Below are positions 16,356 to 24,814 of a stretch of 37,878 nucleotides of DNA, one piece after another (positions within the stretch are counted from its first letter, which is position 1; each line of letters opens with the position of its first letter). Position numbers and translations under genes: made by a program. This DNA is from Candidatus Hadarchaeum yellowstonense (GTDB lineage Archaea > Hadarchaeota > Hadarchaeia > Hadarchaeales > Hadarchaeaceae): the NCBI GenBank assembly GCA_001515205.2, contig LQMQ01000057.1:1-37878 (forward strand), written 5' to 3'. A model generated the notes under the pieces. That model was not told the origin of the DNA and searched no databases. It saw nothing but the letters and a program-made list of their open reading frames with translations.

Positions 16356-17056
16356 TGCTGGCAGTGGAAGTAAGGAACCTGCATTACAGATACCCGGACG
16401 GCACCATCGCCTTGCGCGGCGTTGACCTGAGGGTAAAGAAAGGCGAACGGGTCTACCTGATAGGCCCCAACGGTTCGGGAAAATCAACGCTGCTCTTGCA
16501 CTTGAATGGAATCCTAAAACCGCAAAGGGGGAAAGTCGTGATTCTTGGAATTGATGCAAATGAGGAGAATGGCGAGCTGAAGAAAAAAGTTGGCCTTGTC
16601 TTCCAAAACCCTGACGATCAGCTTTTTATGCCAACTGTCTTTGAAGATGTGGCCTTCGGACCGGTGAACCTGAAACTGGGCGAGGCGGAGGTCAAAAAAA
16701 GGGTAAAAATGGCCTTGGAGATGGTGGGCTTGACCGGTTTTGAAAACAGGAGCCCTCACCACCTGAGCTACGGCGAAAAGAAAAGAATTGCGATAGCCAC
16801 AGTGCTGGCCATGGATCCCGAGATACTGGTATTCGACGAACCAACCCTTTCCCTTGACCCGTGGATAAAAAGAAACTTCATGGAGTTGCTGAAAACCCTC
16901 GGAAGAAATCGAACGATCGTGATTTCCGGTCACGACCTGGATCTGATGAAGCTGTGCGACCGCACCTACTTAATGAGGGATGGCAGAATAATCGGCGAAA
17001 TTAAGAACAGGAGGGAAATTTTCCAGGATAGCAAAACCGGCGCCTCTCGTCGTTAA
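16355..17056 (+). CDS. cbiO: ECF transporter ATP-binding subunit CbiO
   Basis: 233 aa ABC ATPase. Walker A is GPNGSGKST, the Q loop FQNPDDQLFMPTV, the signature LSYGEKKRIAIA, Walker B ILVFDEPT, and the H-loop ISGHD. The QNPDDQLF block is typical of cobalt/nickel ECF ATPases. A single ATPase gene in the cluster implies a homodimer. It ends 54 bases before the nikR promoter/leader region begins in earnest. Confidence 0.94.
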   Translation: MLAVEVRNLHYRYPDGTIALRGVDLRVKKGERVYLIGPNGSGKSTLLLHLNGILKPQRGKVVILGIDANEENGELKKKVGLVFQNPDDQLFMPTVFEDVAFGPVNLKLGEAEVKKRVKMALEMVGLTGFENRSPHHLSYGEKKRIAIATVLAMDPEILVFDEPTLSLDPWIKRNFMELLKTLGRNRTIVISGHDLDLMKLCDRTYLMRDGRIIGEIKNRREIFQDSKTGASRR

Positions 17057-17075
17057 GGATGCCAAATCTAACAGA

Positions 17076-17083
17076 TTTTATAT
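17076..17083 (+). promoter_or_regulatory. TATA box of the nikR leader
   Basis: TTTTATAT about 165 bases before nikR. Transcription would start near 17106, leaving a leader of about 138 bases, unusually long for this window, and placing the start just before a 46-codon reading frame at 17111. Confidence 0.5.
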
Positions 17084-17110
17084 CAGGCAGTGGAAAGTAA
17101 ATCCGATGAA

Positions 17111-17251
17111 ATGGTGAAAATAAACATAATTGTTTTTACGCTTGACATGGAAACAAGCGCATCTTTCCTGAAAGCAATTGAACTATTGGAGAAGGCAAAG
17201 TTCCTGCCAGGGCAAGTAGATAATCAAAAATGTGGGGGAGAAAATGGCTGA
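17111..17251 (+). CDS. Candidate 46-aa leader ORF overlapping nikR
   Basis: An open frame of 46 codons from ATG at 17111 to TGA at 17249-17251, overlapping the nikR start by eight bases. The translation begins MVKINIIVFTLDMETSASFL and continues with a helix-like KAIELLEKAKF and a single late cysteine. Codon use looks like that of neighbouring genes, and the TATA box at 17076 would give a nearly leaderless message. No family is recognised. It might be a true small protein, a translated leader tuning nikR expression, or chance. Confidence 0.4.
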   Translation: MVKINIIVFTLDMETSASFLKAIELLEKAKFLPGQVDNQKCGGENG

Positions 17252-17654
17252 AAAATTAACGCGAGTAAGTTTAACCCTTCCGGAGGAGTTACTGAAGGAG
17301 CTTGACGGTTCCCTTAAAGCCCGCGGTTATGCGAGTCGATCGGAGGCAATCAGGGATTCACTCCGGGACTTCCTGGCGGATTACAAATATCGCAAGGGAC
17401 TGAAGGGACAGATTGTCGGCGTCCTCGTCCTAGTCTACGAGCATGACGTCAGGGGGCTAACCGACGCAATAATTGACATCCAGCACTCCGCGGGGGAAAT
17501 TGTAAGTACCGTCCAGCACATTCACCTGGACGCCAAGAACTGCCTGGAAACTTCGGTACTCAAGGGACCGGCTGAAAAAATTGAAAAACTCGTGGAACGA
17601 CTTGAGGGTCTAAGGGGCGTCAAACAGGCGAAATTGATGATAATAAAAAAATGA
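17244..17654 (+). CDS. nikR: Nickel-responsive regulator NikR
   Basis: 136 aa from the ATG at 17244, with GGGGGAG (17234-17240) as ribosome-binding site; a GTG at 17232 is an alternative. Ribbon-helix-helix DNA-binding domain (residues about 4-48, TRVSLTLPEELLKELD) followed by an ACT-like metal domain. The four nickel ligands of Escherichia coli NikR are all present: His81, His92, His94 and Cys100. It lies after the four transporter genes, so it very likely represses nickel uptake when nickel is sufficient. Confidence 0.94.
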   Translation: MAEKLTRVSLTLPEELLKELDGSLKARGYASRSEAIRDSLRDFLADYKYRKGLKGQIVGVLVLVYEHDVRGLTDAIIDIQHSAGEIVSTVQHIHLDAKNCLETSVLKGPAEKIEKLVERLEGLRGVKQAKLMIIKK

Positions 17655-17660
17655 AAAGAA

Positions 17661-18266
17661 ATGGTGGTCGAGACGAAACTTAGCAACTTATTGCTGAAGC
17701 TGAACCGCTTAAAACTTATGCCGCGCACGGGTTGGCTCCTTTGCGGTGTCACACCAGCCGCCGCCGAGGATGTAGCCCAGCACTCCTTTGAAGTAGCCGC
17801 CATCACCATGTTCCTCATCGAAGGGCTCTCAAGGGAGGGGGGGAAAATTGACCGCGAACGTGCCCTCAGCATGGCGATCCTGCACGACTGGGCCGAGGCG
17901 GAGGTGGCCGATTTTCCCTACACTGCCCGAAAGTATCTGAAGCCAACCGGCGCCAAGGAGCAAATGGAACAGGCTGCCTTGGTGGATCTGTTGCGGGGAC
18001 TGCCCGAAAGGGAGAAATTCCTGGAACTTTGGAAGGAGTACCGCGAGGGAAAAACAACCGAGGCAAAGCTGGTTCATGCCGCCGACTACCTTTCAATCAT
18101 GGTGCAGGGCATCAGGTACCGGGAACAGGGCATTCGATCCCGGGAAATAAAGGAACTCTGGCAAGCGGTGAAACGTGATTTGAAACCATACGCCAAAGAG
18201 TTCAAGAACATTGATCAACTCATCAAGGAACTAAACCTAGCCTTTTTCTCACCGTCAACTTTTTAA
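17661..18266 (+). CDS. HD-domain hydrolase (YfbR-like nucleotidase)
   Basis: 201 aa. Metal-binding histidines and aspartates are in QHSFEVA (about residue 41) and ILHDWAEAEVAD (about 73-84), with a late AADYLS motif supplying the final aspartate. The order H...HD...D fits HD hydrolases of the YfbR/HDDC2 group, which remove phosphate from deoxynucleoside monophosphates. Substrate is not predictable with certainty. The start lies six bases after nikR, but a shared nickel role is not implied. Confidence 0.82.
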   Translation: MVVETKLSNLLLKLNRLKLMPRTGWLLCGVTPAAAEDVAQHSFEVAAITMFLIEGLSREGGKIDRERALSMAILHDWAEAEVADFPYTARKYLKPTGAKEQMEQAALVDLLRGLPEREKFLELWKEYREGKTTEAKLVHAADYLSIMVQGIRYREQGIRSREIKELWQAVKRDLKPYAKEFKNIDQLIKELNLAFFSPSTF

Positions 18267-18268
18267 AA
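18258..18268 (+). promoter_or_regulatory. TATA box of acetyl-CoA synthetase gene
   Basis: ACTTTTTAAAA overlaps the stop of the HD gene and lies about 33 bases before the ATG at 18296, giving a short leader. Confidence 0.5.
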
Positions 18269-18295
18269 GCTCAATTATATGTAGTTGAGGATACT

Positions 18296-20287
18296 ATGAA
18301 AGGCATCAAATGGGTAGTGGAAGACCCCGTGGAAAAGGAAGTTTGGTGGCCATCCGAGGAACTCAAGCGAAGAGCTTGGGTAAACGATCCATCAATATAT
18401 GAAGAAGCCGATAAAGACCCGGTCGCATTTTGGGAAGCACGAGCCAGGGAAGGCCTGGAATGGTTCAAGACCTGGGACAAAGCCTATGAAGAAAACCTGC
18501 CTTATTTCAAATGGTTCATCGGAGGAAAAATTAACGCCTCCTACAACGCAGTGGACCGGCACGTGAAGGCGGGCAAGGGCAATAAACCAGCGATAATCTG
18601 GGTTCCCGAGCCTCCGGAGGAGCCCGACAGAGTAATAACCTACCAGCAGCTTAAGGATGAGGTCAGCCGCTTTGCCAACGTCCTGAAAAAACTTGGGGTT
18701 AAGAAAGGCGATCGGGTGAGCATATACCTTCCCCTCATCCCTGAAGTTCACATCGCCATTATGGCCTGTAACCGGATCGGCGCTGTTCACAGCGTTGTCT
18801 TTTCCGCTTTCACCGGGGATGCGTTAAGAGTTAGGCTCGAAGACGCGGAATCCAAGGTTTTGATAACCGCCGATGGCTATTATCGCAGGGGCAAAGTCGT
18901 CAATCTGAAGGAAAACGCTGACGAGGGGATCAAGGGCACCAGTGTTGAAAAAATAGTTGTGGTCAAAAGGGCCGGCAACGAGGTAAACATGGTAAAAGGA
19001 AGGGATTTCTGGTGGCACGAGCTGATGAGGGAAGTCGAACCCGAATGTGAACCAGAACACATGGACAGCGAAAGCATGTTGTTCTTGCTCTATACTTCGG
19101 GAACAACGGGAAGACCAAAAGGTGTAATTCATACCACAGGCGGTTATCTCACCCAGGCTTACTGGACCACGCGCTGGGTGTTTGACCTACACGACGACGA
19201 CATATACTGGTGCACCTCCGACATCGGCTGGATTACCGGACATACCTACATGTGCTATGGCCCGTTGCTCAACGGCGCCACGCTCATAATTTATGAAGGA
19301 TCACCTGACTACCCGGCGATAGATCGCTGGTGGGAGATAATAGAAAAATACAAGGTAACGATATTCTACACTGCTCCCACGGCAATTCGCATGTTCGTAA
19401 GAGCGGGGGAGGAGTGGCCAAGAAAACACGATCTCAGCAGCCTCCGCCTGCTTGGAACTGTTGGGGAACCGATTGACCGTGAAGCCTGGATGTGGTATTT
19501 CAACAACATTGGTGGCGGAAGGTGCCCGATAACGGACACTTGGTGGCAAACCGAGACGGGCGGCACACTGATGATGAGCCTGCCCGGCATCGGCCCGTTC
19601 ATCCCCACTGTTTCCGGAAGACCCTTCCCGGGGACCAGGAATGCTATCGTTGACGAAGAGGGCAATCCATCTCCACAGGGGGGTTACCTAGTGCTCGTCC
19701 CGCCGATGCCGCCAGGGATGTTGCGGGGTCTTTACAAGGCTGACGAAAAATACCGCGAGACCTACTGGAGCCGGTACGCCAACAAATATTACTTCACCGG
19801 AGACGGCGCCAGAGATGTGATTAACGAGCATGCACCCCACATCAAAGAAAGGGGAAAAATCAAACACTTCATCCGGGTTACTGGCAGGGTTGATGATGTC
19901 ATGAAAGTCGCGGGACACAGGTTATCCACCGCTGAGCTTGAGGATGCGCTCAACCGCCACCCGGCCGTGACGGAAAGCGCCGTCGTCCCGCAGCCGGATC
20001 CCATGAAGGGAGAAGTGCCTGTCGCCTATGTGGTGCTAAAAAGCGGCTACCGAGGATCGGAAGAGCTGAGCAAAGAGCTGGTAGAACACATCAGCAAGAT
20101 GGTGGGGCCGATAGCCAAGCCAAAGCAAATATTCTTCGTTGATGAACTGCCGAAGACCAGAAGTGGAAAGATCATGCGCCGGATCCTGAAGGCTCTGATC
20201 ACCAGAGACAAAATCGGCGACACGACAACGCTGGTCAACCCTGAAGTCGTCGAAAGCTTGAAGAAAATAGTCGGGTATCCTGATTAA
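18296..20287 (+). CDS. acs: Acetyl-CoA synthetase, AMP-forming
   Basis: 663 aa. Activates acetate with ATP and CoA through acetyl-AMP. The phosphate loop is YTSGTTGRPKGV (266-277), TWWQTETG carries the tryptophan that limits the pocket to acetate-sized acids, and the C-terminal catalytic lysine is Lys625 in RSGKIMRR. In bacteria this lysine is switched off by acetylation through GNAT enzymes; a GNAT-fused acyl-CoA synthetase lies at 30669 in this window. Length is normal. Single gene with its own promoter and a T-run after it. Confidence 0.95.
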   Translation: MKGIKWVVEDPVEKEVWWPSEELKRRAWVNDPSIYEEADKDPVAFWEARAREGLEWFKTWDKAYEENLPYFKWFIGGKINASYNAVDRHVKAGKGNKPAIIWVPEPPEEPDRVITYQQLKDEVSRFANVLKKLGVKKGDRVSIYLPLIPEVHIAIMACNRIGAVHSVVFSAFTGDALRVRLEDAESKVLITADGYYRRGKVVNLKENADEGIKGTSVEKIVVVKRAGNEVNMVKGRDFWWHELMREVEPECEPEHMDSESMLFLLYTSGTTGRPKGVIHTTGGYLTQAYWTTRWVFDLHDDDIYWCTSDIGWITGHTYMCYGPLLNGATLIIYEGSPDYPAIDRWWEIIEKYKVTIFYTAPTAIRMFVRAGEEWPRKHDLSSLRLLGTVGEPIDREAWMWYFNNIGGGRCPITDTWWQTETGGTLMMSLPGIGPFIPTVSGRPFPGTRNAIVDEEGNPSPQGGYLVLVPPMPPGMLRGLYKADEKYRETYWSRYANKYYFTGDGARDVINEHAPHIKERGKIKHFIRVTGRVDDVMKVAGHRLSTAELEDALNRHPAVTESAVVPQPDPMKGEVPVAYVVLKSGYRGSEELSKELVEHISKMVGPIAKPKQIFFVDELPKTRSGKIMRRILKALITRDKIGDTTTLVNPEVVESLKKIVGYPD

Positions 20288-20296
20288 ACTGAAAAC

Positions 20297-20304
20297 TTTT
20301 TTTT
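20297..20304 (+). terminator. T8 terminator after acs
   Basis: Eight consecutive T begin ten bases after the acs stop, between two convergent genes. Confidence 0.5.
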
Positions 20305-20340
20305 GACTCCGCTGCTGGCGCTGGCTTCAAGAGGGAGGAC

Positions 20341-21021
20341 TCAAGAGTAGCTGATGGCAATAGATCTGATGATGTCGCTGACGTCCTCGCAGAGGTCCGC
20401 GATGCTTTCCATATTTTCCGTAATCTCTTTCAGCAGCATTGATTGTCCTATGTCCTTGACCTTTCTGTACCACTTTAAAAGTCCTGGCGTTAGCTCCTCG
20501 GCACGCAAATCGTCTATCTTTTCCTCCAGCTTCTCCACCTCGTGCGAAAATGCTATCGCCGTCTTGGGATCCTTTTCCAGGGAAACGAAGGTCTCATGAG
20601 TTCTGATCGTTATTTCCAAAACTGCTGTGGAGTAAGTTCTCATTGTCTTCTTCAGGCTCTCCGGAAGCTTTCTGGCGTCAATGTACTTCAACTTTCTGGC
20701 GGCCGCCTTGGCATTGGCAGCTATCTCGTCGGCGGTCATCGTCAGCCGGATTATCTCGTCCCGGTTTATCGGATGAAAGATTCCTTTGGAAAGTTCCTCC
20801 AGGATGTTCCTCTTGATGACATCGGCATCGCGCTCGCTCTTGAAGGCCTCTTGAAACCCCTCATCCCTTTTCTTCACATCGAGATCACAAAAGGCTTGGA
20901 CGGCCTTGTTCATGCCGGCAACTGTCTTGACAATCCTTTTGATGTGCTCATCGCAGATTTCCAGAATTTTTCTTTCCCTTGATTCAGCCATCCAAGTTAA
21001 CGGACCTTTTGACGCCATCAT
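20341..21021 (-). CDS. DUF47/PhoU-like phosphate transport accessory protein
   Basis: 226 aa, all-helical. The pattern of acidic helices (DADVIKRNILEELSKGIF, RDEIIRLTMTADEIAANAKAAARKL) fits the DUF47 family, which is PhoU-like and commonly encoded with PiT transporters. Acidic clusters may bind metals, and the protein probably controls the transporter at the membrane. Its start overlaps the PiT stop by four bases. Confidence 0.88.
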   Translation of the reverse strand: MMASKGPLTWMAESRERKILEICDEHIKRIVKTVAGMNKAVQAFCDLDVKKRDEGFQEAFKSERDADVIKRNILEELSKGIFHPINRDEIIRLTMTADEIAANAKAAARKLKYIDARKLPESLKKTMRTYSTAVLEITIRTHETFVSLEKDPKTAIAFSHEVEKLEEKIDDLRAEELTPGLLKWYRKVKDIGQSMLLKEITENMESIADLCEDVSDIIRSIAISYS

Positions 21022-22226
21022 ATCCCCATCATTTTACTGATTAACCAAAACAACGACATACTAATTAAGATTACTGCTGGGATGGTTAAGATCCAAAACA
21101 GGATAATTTTACCTGTAACTCCCCGACTAACCCCCGCCAACCCCCTCGTCGCCAAACCAACCCCGATCAAAGATCCAACCGAAGCGTGCGTCGTAGATAT
21201 CGGCAGGCCAAAACCAAAAAACAGCGAGGGCAAAACAGTGAAAAGAAAAACCACGATTGCGTTCGCATATTCGGCGGCGGCTCCATTCAGCGTGTCGAGC
21301 CTAGTTACCTTATAGGCGGTGACCTCCAGGACTTTGTATCCCCAGGTGAAAGCCCCCAGCGCTATTCCCGCCGAGCCGAGAAGTGAAAGCAGCAGCATTG
21401 TACCAAAAGTCGGATTCCCCGTGATCTTTTGGGTGGGTGTCACGAAAACTCCAGTGGCGTTAGCCATGTCGTTAGCACCGAAGGAAAAAGCGGAAAAACA
21501 AAGCCCAATTATCAGAAGGACATAAAGAAAGTTGGAAACCCCCAACCTGCCATATCTGGCCCGGAGAACGTACGCGAGAATGGAGGAAAAAACAAGCGCT
21601 ACTGAAAGCGCCACTAAGACGCTAACAAATGGCCCTAGGCCAAGTGTTTGGTAGGAGATCATGAGCACGGCGGAAAAGGCCAGGGTAAAAACCAAAAGGA
21701 AAATTAATGCCAAATTTGCTCTCTCCGTCCTCTCCCGGCTAAAATAATTCTTCAAAAAGAGGTACAACCCGGCCGCCATAACTAAGGCCAAAACTGGGGA
21801 GATGATTAAACTCACGATAACCAAGTAGAGATTGCTCCACCTCATCGGGGCCGAGCTTATCAGTCCAAAACCAATGACCCCACCAATTATTGAGTGGGTT
21901 GTCGATACAGGCATGCCTTTGTAGGTGCACAAAGTTATCCAAATTCCGGCCGATAAACAGGCGGTGAAACTCCCCACAGTCAAAACCTCCAAACTCAAAC
22001 TTTCCCTATCCACCAAACCGCGATCAACCGTCTTCATGACCATGGGGCCCAGGAGAATGCCACCAGCAGCGGCAAAAATGGCAAATAGGGTGATGGCTTT
22101 TCGCATGCTCAGTGCTCCGGCGCCAACAGCGCAATCAGTGGGGTTGGCGGCGTCGTTGGCACCCAGGCACCACGCGATATAAAAGGACAGCGCCAACCCA
22201 ACGCCGTAGATCACCAGCTCCAACAT
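21018..22226 (-). CDS. pitA: PiT-family inorganic phosphate transporter
   Basis: 402 aa from the ATG at 22226 (GTG at 22232 is possible). Ten or more membrane segments. Both family repeats carry the signature GANDAANPTD near the N-terminus and GANDMANATGVF in the second half, with matching PVSTTHSIIGG and PISTTHASVGS blocks. Cotransports phosphate with H+ or Na+. A TATA box (TTTTTATATTC on the minus strand, 22262-22272) lies about 40 bases upstream. Forms a two-gene operon with the DUF47 gene. Confidence 0.94.
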   Translation of the reverse strand: MLELVIYGVGLALSFYIAWCLGANDAANPTDCAVGAGALSMRKAITLFAIFAAAGGILLGPMVMKTVDRGLVDRESLSLEVLTVGSFTACLSAGIWITLCTYKGMPVSTTHSIIGGVIGFGLISSAPMRWSNLYLVIVSLIISPVLALVMAAGLYLFLKNYFSRERTERANLALIFLLVFTLAFSAVLMISYQTLGLGPFVSVLVALSVALVFSSILAYVLRARYGRLGVSNFLYVLLIIGLCFSAFSFGANDMANATGVFVTPTQKITGNPTFGTMLLLSLLGSAGIALGAFTWGYKVLEVTAYKVTRLDTLNGAAAEYANAIVVFLFTVLPSLFFGFGLPISTTHASVGSLIGVGLATRGLAGVSRGVTGKIILFWILTIPAVILISMSLFWLISKMMGI

Positions 22227-22301
22227 CTGCACACTTCCAGCTCAAACGTTCCTTAAGAAATGAATATAAAAAGACATCGGCGATAATTGTCCTTCCCGAC
22301 C

Positions 22302-22721
22302 TCAATCGACACCGCCTTTTTCCGATCTCCGGCGTCGTTCATTTTTCTCCAACAGGTTGTCAAAACCGCGAGCTGAAATCATCCTCTTTATTTCTTCCTC
22401 AGAAGTTTCGAGCCAAGGGGCCGGCGGCGGCGTTCTTCCAAAAAGCTTGGCTCTAAAAACCCCAATCACTTTTCCCAAAATAAGGGAGTAAACCAGCACA
22501 ACGAGCATTAAGAAAACCGGCTCGAGGTTGAGAAATGTGGAGGTCACTATGGCCAAGACGACTATCAGAAATCCCAGCAAGAAAGCGGCGCCCAGGGTTG
22601 CCCCCCTGTGGCGCCGGTAGATGAGCAAAAGTTTACCTCCAAAACCGACAAACATGGCCTCTAAACCAAAGGCCAAAGAACCCAGCAGGAGCATGATGTA
22701 GATGGTATCAATGGTGCTCAA
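22302..22721 (-). CDS. Small membrane protein, unknown
   Basis: 139 aa if started at TTG 22721, 130 aa from ATG 22694. Three hydrophobic segments are visible: residues about 5-30, 42-65 and 68-90, followed by a charged cytoplasmic tail (SEEEIKRMISARGFDNLLEKNERRRRSEK). The open frame runs to 22931, but that part is antisense to endonuclease III and contains the promoter. No family is recognised. It is divergent from endonuclease III and shares an AATTTAAAT TATA region with it. Confidence 0.6.
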   Translation of the reverse strand: MSTIDTIYIMLLLGSLAFGLEAMFVGFGGKLLLIYRRHRGATLGAAFLLGFLIVVLAIVTSTFLNLEPVFLMLVVLVYSLILGKVIGVFRAKLFGRTPPPAPWLETSEEEIKRMISARGFDNLLEKNERRRRSEKGGVD

Positions 22722-22752
22722 ACTGCCCACAGACCAACTTAAACGCGCTGAG

Positions 22753-22761
22753 AATTTAAAT
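22753..22761. promoter_or_regulatory. Palindromic TATA element between divergent genes
   Basis: AATTTAAAT reads nearly the same on both strands. Downstream on the plus strand the endonuclease III ATG begins 16 bases later; on the minus strand the membrane protein start is about 32 bases away. One element may serve both directions. Confidence 0.45.
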
Positions 22762-22776
22762 GCCGAGCGGCAGCGC

Positions 22777-23454
22777 ATGGAGGCCATCCTAAACCAGTTG
22801 AACGGGGTTTTCAAGCCCTGGCGCCTCCGAGAAAAAGATCCTTTTCTCTTGCTGGTCGGGACCGTCTTATCACAAAATACCAATGATCGCAACAGCTTTG
22901 CCGCCTTCAAGAGTTTAACATCCCGATTCACAACACCGGAACAGATAGCAAGCGCCAGCCTCCGGGAGATCGGGAAGCTGATAAAGATCGGCGGGCTTTA
23001 CAGGGAAAAGGCCAAAAGACTGAAGGAAATTTCAAAGCTGGTTTGGAAAAAATACGGGGGAAACATGAATTTAATCCTCCAAAAACCAGCTGTGGAGGCA
23101 AGAAGGGAGCTGCTCTCCTTGCCCGGCGTGGGGCCAAAAACGGCCGATGTGGTGCTAGCCTTCGGGGCCGGCCATGACGTTTTTCCCGTGGATACTCACG
23201 TCTTCAGAGTGTCAAAAAGACTGGGTTTTGCCGAGCCAAAGGACGGTTATGAGGAAGTGAAAAGGAAACTTGAGAGAGTAACTCCACCTGGAAGAAGGAT
23301 TGAAGGCCATGTTCTGCTGATCCAGCTAGGAAGAAACTATTGTCGCTCCAGAAACCCAAACCACAAGGAGTGCCCCATCAATCGATTCTGTCCAGTTGGA
23401 ACTCGCTATGCAGGGCCCTCACTGCCTTTACGGCGTCGCGCTCATCAACCGTGA
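22777..23454 (+). CDS. nth: Endonuclease III-like DNA glycosylase/lyase
   Basis: 225 aa from the ATG at 22777; upstream in-frame codons to 22702 contain the TATA region, so the short form is preferred. Helix-hairpin-helix LPGVGPKTADVV has catalytic Lys121, and VDTHVFRV has Asp139. It removes oxidised pyrimidines and cuts the abasic site. The C-terminal cluster loop has Cys189, Cys199 and Cys205 at the usual places, but the second ligand position holds His196 rather than cysteine. The last 77 bases overlap the convergent aspartate kinase gene, producing a basic, proline-rich tail not seen in the family core. Confidence 0.9.
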   Translation: MEAILNQLNGVFKPWRLREKDPFLLLVGTVLSQNTNDRNSFAAFKSLTSRFTTPEQIASASLREIGKLIKIGGLYREKAKRLKEISKLVWKKYGGNMNLILQKPAVEARRELLSLPGVGPKTADVVLAFGAGHDVFPVDTHVFRVSKRLGFAEPKDGYEEVKRKLERVTPPGRRIEGHVLLIQLGRNYCRSRNPNHKECPINRFCPVGTRYAGPSLPLRRRAHQP

Positions 23455-24793
23455 AGGAGATATTGAGCTCAGAAGAACCTTGGGCTATCGTTAGGATGTT
23501 TATCCCGTTACGCCCCATTGTGCCGAAGACCCTGGCGGCAACCCCTGGTGTGCCCTTCATCCCGGCACCGATGGCCGCGATAACGCTGACATTTCTTTCA
23601 CAGTTAATGTTCCAGTCAATATGGCGTTTTTCAAACTCGGATCGTAGGGCATGAAGGGCGACATCCGCTTCCTTGCGGTCAACAACAAAGCTTATGTCCG
23701 CCTGGGAGGAACTCTGCGAAATCATCAGAACTTTCACTCCGGCACGACCAATGATGTCAAAAACTGTTGCGGCAACTCCTGGAACTCCTATCATCTCTGC
23801 CCCGCCAACGGTTATCAGGGAGACATTTCTGCTCATCGTGATAGACTTGACTATATCCTTGGCGCGGTTCGGTTTTCTAATGATCAAGGTGCCGCCCTGG
23901 TTGGGCTTGAAGGCGTTAAGAACCCTGACGGGTATATTAGTGTCCATCGCTGGCCTAATCATCCTAGGGTGGAGCACCTTGGCCCCAAAGTAGGCGAGTT
24001 CTGTGGCCTCTATGTAGGAGATGGCCTTGATCACCCTTGCTTTTGGCTCAACTTTGGGATCAGCGGTCATTATTCCATCAACGTCGGTCATTATCCAGAT
24101 TTCGTCCACCCCTAAAGCCGCGCCAAGTATGGAAGCGGTGTAATCAGAGCCACCGCGGCCCAGCGTGGTTATGATCCCGTCTTTGGTGCCACCAATAAAG
24201 CCAGTTATGACTGGGATCTCTTTATCAGCCCATATTTTGTTAATCCGTTGTTTTGCCAGCTTGCGAATTCTGTCCATCAGCGGGCGCGCCTCAGTAAAGT
24301 GGTCATCCGTGATGATGCCGGCTTCAAAACCGGTCAAGAACCGGGACGGGACACCCAGAGACTCAATGGCCCCGGCCAAGATAGGGGCGGAAAGTCTCTC
24401 GCCGAAGGATAAAATAAGATCTTGGGAACGCGGCGACAGTTCACCCAGGTAAGAAACGCCAATGAGGGCCCGTTCCAAAAGGTCGAGCGTCTCCTTGACC
24501 ACCCGGGTGGTCCTGCTCAAGACTTCTTTGTTTTTTATTGCGTCTTGACACGCCTGAAAGTGCCTTACCGAGATCTGCCGCATGAAGTCGGGGATCTGCC
24601 GTTCGGGGTTGGCTTGGGGTTCTATCAACCTGTTGGCAATATTCAGAAGTTGATCCGTCACCCCAGCCATCGCTGAGGTCACTACTGCAACCTGGTCCCC
24701 CTTTTTATATCGGGAAACAACGAATTCGGCGTCATTTCGGATGCTCTCGCCGTCCTTGACTGGCACACCACCAAACTTGATAACGAGCTTCAA
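23378..24793 (-). CDS. lysC: Aspartate kinase
   Basis: 471 aa. Phosphorylates aspartate at the entry to lysine, threonine and methionine synthesis. An amino-acid kinase domain (residues 1-305, with LGRGGSDYTASILGAAL, IMTDVDGIMTADP, and KVLHPRMIRPA) is followed by two ACT regulatory domains (about 318-390 and 395-470). The normally invariant KFGGTSV start motif reads KFGGVPV here (Val10, Pro11), a change in the phosphate/aspartate loop. The remaining catalytic blocks look intact, so activity is still likely. Its 3-prime end overlaps nth by 77 bases. Confidence 0.92.
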   Translation of the reverse strand: MKLVIKFGGVPVKDGESIRNDAEFVVSRYKKGDQVAVVTSAMAGVTDQLLNIANRLIEPQANPERQIPDFMRQISVRHFQACQDAIKNKEVLSRTTRVVKETLDLLERALIGVSYLGELSPRSQDLILSFGERLSAPILAGAIESLGVPSRFLTGFEAGIITDDHFTEARPLMDRIRKLAKQRINKIWADKEIPVITGFIGGTKDGIITTLGRGGSDYTASILGAALGVDEIWIMTDVDGIMTADPKVEPKARVIKAISYIEATELAYFGAKVLHPRMIRPAMDTNIPVRVLNAFKPNQGGTLIIRKPNRAKDIVKSITMSRNVSLITVGGAEMIGVPGVAATVFDIIGRAGVKVLMISQSSSQADISFVVDRKEADVALHALRSEFEKRHIDWNINCERNVSVIAAIGAGMKGTPGVAARVFGTMGRNGINILTIAQGSSELNISFTVDERDAVKAVRALHSEFQLDRID

Positions 24794-24814
24794 ATGATCG
24801 CCCTTCCAAAATGA

